Both the position numbers and the translations under genes were made by a program. From NCBI GenBank assembly GCA_964447285.1, contig CAYURO010000002.1, positions 201,580 to 265,579 of the forward strand: DNA of 64,000 nucleotides, given 5' to 3'. Below, piece by piece: positions 60,682 to 64,000 of this stretch. Numbering within the stretch: position 1 is the first letter of the stretch; the number at the start of each line of letters is the position of its first letter. The notes below the pieces were generated by a model that worked only from the letters and a program-made list of their open reading frames with translations, was not told the DNA's origin and made no database searches. Source of the DNA: CAJBNH01 sp964447285. Lineage in GTDB: Bacteria > Myxococcota_A > UBA9042.

Positions 60682-61122
60682 CTAGATCAGCAGGGCCTGA
60701 TGGGTCAGAAACAGCGGAACCGCGGGAGGACCGGGCGGTCCGCGCGCCTGCACTGAGCCCAATGCCACCAGGGTCGGCAGCACGGCGGGTGTGGCGAGCG
60801 CGGGCGACAGGACGGCCAGCGGGGTCGCGTGCAGGTCCAGGGCGGCTTGACGCTCAGGAGCGGTCGTCTCGGGCGCCTGGACCGCGTGCTTGTTGCCGCA
60901 GCAGTCGGTGTTGCCGGTGAGACCCGCGGCGCCAGGGTGGGCCTGGTCCATCGCGCGCTTGCAGCAGTCGTGGACCTCGCCCTCGTGCGGCGCGGCGGTC
61001 AGGCCGAGGCCTGAGGACCAAGCCTGGCTCAAGTCGCACGCACCGCAAAGGCACACCAGTTGCAGACCCAAGGCTTGGATCAGCAAGAGGAATGCGCTGG
61101 TGGTGGCGGTCAGGAGCTTCAC
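60682..61122 (-). CDS. Cys/His-rich small exported protein heading the Cus operon
   Basis: 146 residues. Hydrophobic N-terminus (residues 1-30, LQLVCLCGACDL) acts as signal or anchor; then HDCCKRAMDQAH and DCCGNKH with paired Cys and several His, suggesting metal binding. The second half is Ala/Leu/Pro-rich, possibly a second membrane segment. Not matched to a named family. It is 191 bases upstream of DUF3347 in the same direction and probably starts the operon; no clear ribosome site or promoter was recognised. A copper-scavenging role is plausible but unproven. Confidence 0.6.
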   Translation of the reverse strand: MKLLTATTSAFLLLIQALGLQLVCLCGACDLSQAWSSGLGLTAAPHEGEVHDCCKRAMDQAHPGAAGLTGNTDCCGNKHAVQAPETTAPERQAALDLHATPLAVLSPALATPAVLPTLVALGSVQARGPPGPPAVPLFLTHQALLI

Positions 61123-61811
61123 GGTGGCTCAGGTGTCCGAAATCGGACGCGTTGGGTCAAGTTAGCTGGATCTTGGGGCTGGCGCAAGGTTGGGGGGGCA
61201 GGGTCGAGCGTAGCTGGGCTGCGTAGGGTCCCAGACGTCGGGGGGCGCGCTGACATGGAAGAAGCCGCCGGCCAAGCCGCTGGTTCTCGGCAAGGTCAAG
61301 GCGGCCACCAAGCTGCACCGGCCCGTCGTCACAGGTGTCGCGGTCGGTTTCGCACCGGATCTGGTCGTCGAGGGCATCGCACAGGACCCGATCGGCGAGG
61401 CCTACGCCGAGGGGTACAACCGCCTGGATGGGTTCGCGGTGTTTCCGCTGCCAGCGCCGGTGGCAAAGCAGGCGGCGATTCGCGTCGCTGGGAAGAACTC
61501 GGACACCGGCAGCAACCCGCTTCGCAAAACCGCGCGAATCCAGTCAAACGCGCGTTCCTCGGCAGGATGGCGTGCGCCGCAACAACGCCGACAGGTGCGA
61601 CGGACCTATCGTGACCACGCGCTGAAGGCAGCAAGATCAAGGCCTTCTCATGGGCCGAACAGGGGGCGTCGGCAGCATCGAACCGATGGTCGGGGTCCCG
61701 TATCCTGTTGTACACTGCACAATGGCCGCCTGCGGTGTTCGGTCTCGTCACCGCGACACAGCTCGGACGCCGCCTCGCCCGCAACACGTGCCGCCCACGG
61801 AGCGTTCCAAC
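61123..61811. other. Gene-poor stretch with possible coding remnant
   Basis: 689 bases between the Cus operon and the toxin-antitoxin pair. From about 61256 to 61540 one plus-strand frame has near-total G/C-ending codons and a protein-like composition (KPPAKPLVLGKVKAATKL ... IGEAYAEGYNRLDGF) but no start codon, and it decays into Arg-rich nonsense. It looks like the inside of a lost gene. A G7 run is near 61195, and a 15-bp dyad is at 61708. Confidence 0.4.
61708..61722. promoter_or_regulatory. Near-palindrome upstream of the toxin-antitoxin genes
   Basis: TTGTACACTGCACAA: six of seven symmetric pairs match around a central C. It lies 90 bases before the antitoxin start codon and could be an autoregulatory operator. 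Confidence 0.35.
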
Positions 61812-62132
61812 ATGACCACCCTCGTCGCCGTCCACGACATCCCGGGTGATCATGCCCAGATCCTCTGGGACGTCGACGAAGCTAGCATTTCGCTGGAAGC
61901 CCACGCCGAGTTCCTCATCAGTCGCGTGCTTGCGTCGGGCTCGCTCGCACAGGCCGACTGGTTGCGCAACCACTACGGCGACAAGCGGATTCGCGACGTG
62001 CTCGTTGCGCCCGGGGGCGCGCGCCACCTCTCGGCCCGTGACGTGCAGTTCTGGTCCCTGATTCTGGGCATCGCGCAAGATCTGGCCGACCGGCTGATCG
62101 ACGAGAAGCTCGCTTCGCCGTGGGGGAGGTGA
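61812..62132 (+). CDS. DUF6922-type putative antitoxin
   Basis: 106 residues. Seen: LWDVDEASISLEAHAEFLISRVL, GSLAQADWLRNHYGDKRI and HLSARDVQFWSLIL, the pattern of the DUF6922 family that accompanies AbiEii-type nucleotidyltransferases. The upstream frame is longer, but the conserved part starts near the ATG at 61812. The toxin-like gene starts three bases after its stop, as expected for a two-gene toxin-antitoxin unit. Confidence 0.75.
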   Translation: MTTLVAVHDIPGDHAQILWDVDEASISLEAHAEFLISRVLASGSLAQADWLRNHYGDKRIRDVLVAPGGARHLSARDVQFWSLILGIAQDLADRLIDEKLASPWGR

Positions 62133-62135
62133 ACG

Positions 62136-62798
62136 ATGACCCGCACGGCAGCCGCGTACACCGGGACTCTGCAGGCAAACCAACTCCGCGCCCTCCAGAC
62201 GCTCGGCCCCGTTCTCTCCGCGCTGCGCTACCACCTTGCCGGCGGCGTCGGCATTGCGCTGCGGTACGGCCATCGACAGTCCGTGGACCTTGACTACTTC
62301 CGCATCCAGGCCGCGGGGGATGCTGGCAACGTCCTGCTACGCCTTGCGGCGGAAGTGCCCGAGTTGGTCGTGACGTCGCAGGAACCGGGCACGGTCAAGG
62401 CGCTGCTGTTCGGCGTCCAGATTTCGCTGTTCGACCATGCGATCCCGCTCCTCGCACCACCGGAAGCACTCGGCGAAACCGCGACATCAGTGGCAACCCC
62501 TCCGGATCTCATGGCCATGAAGCTGCTGGCGATCCAAAACCGCGGCGACAAGAAGGACTTCGTCGACCTCTTCACGCTCTTGACGGAAGGCGGAGAGGTG
62601 CTGACGAACGCGCTGGCGCACTACCAGAGGCGGTACCGCGGCGACCTGCTCTCCGTCGCGCGAGCCCTCGTCTACTTCCGCGACGCAGACAAGCAGCCGG
62701 ACCTGCAACTGCTGAAGCCCCTCGAGTGGCCGAAGGTCAAGGCGTACTTCGTCCAGTCCGTCCTCGACTGGGAGCGCAGCCGGCCGAAGGCGCGGTGA
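62136..62798 (+). CDS. AbiEii/AbiGii-type nucleotidyltransferase toxin
   Basis: 220 residues of the AbiEii superfamily, nucleotidyltransferases that in type IV/II-like systems modify tRNA or other targets and arrest growth. Seen: GGVGIALRYGHRQSVDLDYF with the G-G and D-x-D active-site elements, PPDLMAMKLLAIQNRGDKKDFVDLF with the conserved Lys and Asp. GGGGGAGG just upstream of the ATG. Pair with the DUF6922 gene suggests a mobile defence or stability module; activity not known. Confidence 0.83.
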   Translation: MTRTAAAYTGTLQANQLRALQTLGPVLSALRYHLAGGVGIALRYGHRQSVDLDYFRIQAAGDAGNVLLRLAAEVPELVVTSQEPGTVKALLFGVQISLFDHAIPLLAPPEALGETATSVATPPDLMAMKLLAIQNRGDKKDFVDLFTLLTEGGEVLTNALAHYQRRYRGDLLSVARALVYFRDADKQPDLQLLKPLEWPKVKAYFVQSVLDWERSRPKAR

Positions 62799-62922
62799 CG
62801 GCTGTCCGCAAGCGAGTACCGGCCGCGAACCACCTCATCCTCCGCGATACGCCAGTCTGACTTGCGATGCGGTGTCGCCAGACCAACCGCTCAGGGCTGG
62901 TTCGACGTACTGACCGAGACGA

Positions 62923-63846
62923 TCACGGCTTGTCGTACACGCAACGCTGGTCGACGCAGCCCGGGTCGGGCGCCATGCACTTGGGGGTCGAGTAGCCGCA
63001 CTGCGCGGCGTAGTCGGTGGCGACGCACAATTCTTGGTCCATAGCGGCCAGCTGGGTGGCGAACTCGCCGAGTCGGTCGGCGCGGATGGCGACGCCGCAC
63101 GTGCCCTGACAAGCGGTGGTGGTGGAGGCATGCGCGCAGTCGCTGTCGACGGTGCAGGTGTTGGCGGCGTCGATCAGGCCGGCGAGCTTCTGGTCCAGCG
63201 CCGCCTTCATGTCCTCGCAGGTCGGCCCCTTGGCCCACGCGGTGCACATGCCGTCTTCGCACGCGACCTTGGGCTCCATGCAGCCGGGCGTGGCATAGCC
63301 GCAGTGGTCGGGATAGTTCGTCGCCTTGCACAGGGTTTCGTCAAGCGCCGCGAGGCCAGCTTGGAAATCGTCCTTGCGGGCGAAGTTCACGGCATAACCG
63401 CAGGTGCCCTGGCACGAGGTGTCGGCCCACACATGCACGCATTCACTCGACTTGTCGCAGGTCTGCGCGGTCGCCAGCAGCGCATTCACGCCGTCGTTCA
63501 GCGCCTGCATCGTCGCCTGACACGAGAACGCATCCGGGTCGGCATCGGACGGGTCTGTGTCCACTGCGGTCGAGTCGCCCGGCGTGGCGTCGGCAGGCGG
63601 CACATCCTGTGGCGGCGCCGCATCCGCGGGCGCGTCTGCCGGTGCCGCATCGGCTTCCGCATCAGCGGCGGTCATGTCGCTGGCCACGCCATCGGTCGGC
63701 GCGAGGCTGCTGTCGGCGACGTCGTTGGTCGTGGCCGGCGGGGCCGCCCCGTCCGACTGCTCGCAGGCCGCGAGCGCGACCACGGCAGCGAACGCAAGGG
63801 CGATGCGGGGAAAAGTGGAGGAAGGGCATGGGGTCGCGCGAGTCAT
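62923..63846 (-). CDS. Lipoprotein with two copies of a Cys-rich domain
   Basis: 307 residues. Signal peptide with lipobox LAAC, a ~70-residue Ala/Asp/Pro/Thr linker, then two tandem ~80-residue Cys domains with identical Cys layout: DC/EC-x(3)-V/H..T-CQGTCGYAV ... FQAGLAALDETLC ... HCGYATPGCMEP ... CEDGMCTAW, and the second with CQGTCGVAI ... CGYSTPKCMAP ... CVDQRCVY. The small lipoprotein at 829-1170 has one such domain. Start chosen at 63846 for the signal peptide; the longer frame is rejected. Function unknown; disulfide-rich surface protein likely. Confidence 0.8.
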   Translation of the reverse strand: MTRATPCPSSTFPRIALAFAAVVALAACEQSDGAAPPATTNDVADSSLAPTDGVASDMTAADAEADAAPADAPADAAPPQDVPPADATPGDSTAVDTDPSDADPDAFSCQATMQALNDGVNALLATAQTCDKSSECVHVWADTSCQGTCGYAVNFARKDDFQAGLAALDETLCKATNYPDHCGYATPGCMEPKVACEDGMCTAWAKGPTCEDMKAALDQKLAGLIDAANTCTVDSDCAHASTTTACQGTCGVAIRADRLGEFATQLAAMDQELCVATDYAAQCGYSTPKCMAPDPGCVDQRCVYDKP

Positions 63847-63973
63847 GACGGCATCCTGGTAAGGGGTCCCCGGCAAGCCTACCGTTTCCCGCGCGCCGTG
63901 TCGTCGAGCCACCGTCACTCGACCACAGGTGCCGCCCCCGCCCCCCATATGCGCTAACTTTGCCGGAGTCCGC

Positions 63974-64000
63974 CGCCCCCGAAGTGAACTTCGCGGGCTA
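63974..64000 (-). repeat. REP-like hairpin, copy 3, cut by window end
   Basis: 27 bases of the same element seen at 45743, with stem CGAAG-TGAA-CTTCG instead of CGGAC-TGAA-GTCCG. Both arms changed together, which supports selection on the hairpin. The closing C that would complete CTAC lies just beyond the window. Confidence 0.6.

Overview
High-GC window with almost every gene near-saturated for G/C at third codon positions. Several exported proteins carry Asp/Thr/Ala/Pro-rich linkers after a lipobox, Cys-rich repeats, or a C-terminal Cys + hydrophobic + Arg-run tail like MYXO-CTERM. There are also triheme c7-type cytochrome domains, a DUF2169 protein and many hybrid histidine kinases. Together these point to a myxobacterial/deltaproteobacterial-grade organism (Myxococcota or a relative). 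That placement is inference from protein style; no rRNA gene is present.

Layout. (1) 1-6.6 kb and 15.3-18.7 kb hold the two halves of an unusual set of ligases and hydrolases: four ATP-grasp enzymes (three mutually homologous, one divergent), a class I glutamine amidotransferase, an S51/cyanophycinase-like hydrolase and two alpha/beta-hydrolase esterases, in tight co-directional or divergent groups. (2) 6.6-13.5 kb is a compact minus-strand signalling operon: response regulator-adenylyl cyclase, CheR-type methyltransferase and two large hybrid histidine kinases; a CoA-transferase follows. (3) 18.7-22.9 kb is a giant Cys-repeat/RCC1 lipoprotein. (4) 23-31 kb is a mix: DUF2169 (type VI secretion-associated family), an unknown neighbour, a short-chain dehydrogenase, an inositol-monophosphatase-family protein, a Kazal-repeat lipoprotein and a quinone-oxidoreductase-like dehydrogenase.

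(5) 30.7-43.4 kb is the most coherent block. Four copies of an 18-bp near-palindrome and a well-spaced sigma-54 promoter precede a plus-strand operon encoding two membrane-anchored GcvH-like proteins, a 16-Cys iron-sulfur protein, an NrfD/HybB-type quinol subunit fused to six CXXCH haem motifs, and a third GcvH-like protein. A few kb downstream lie a histidine kinase with haem-type motifs in its periplasmic loop and an NtrC-family sigma-54 activator. My reading is a redox-sensing two-component system controlling a menaquinol-to-periplasm electron-transfer complex of unrecorded composition. An exported M23 peptidase and a P-domain protein sit between the operon and its presumed regulators.

(6) 43.4-53.6 kb carries an archaemetzincin, a DUF3109-like Cys-cluster protein, a PPC-domain lipoprotein, an inverted pair of REP-like hairpins, full-length glycine dehydrogenase (gcvP), a hybrid histidine kinase broken by one extra G in a G8 run, a DUF4143 ATPase preceded by a 13-bp inverted repeat, and a MYXO-CTERM-like protein. 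(7) 53.8-61.1 kb is a Cus-type heavy-metal (Cu/Ag) RND efflux operon with a DUF3347 protein and a Cys/His-rich exported protein. (8) 61.1-64 kb has a gene-poor stretch with a possible gene remnant, a DUF6922/AbiEii-type toxin-antitoxin pair, a two-domain Cys-rich lipoprotein paralogous to the small lipoprotein at 829-1170, and a third REP-like hairpin cut by the window edge. No tRNA, rRNA, CRISPR array or insertion sequence was seen.
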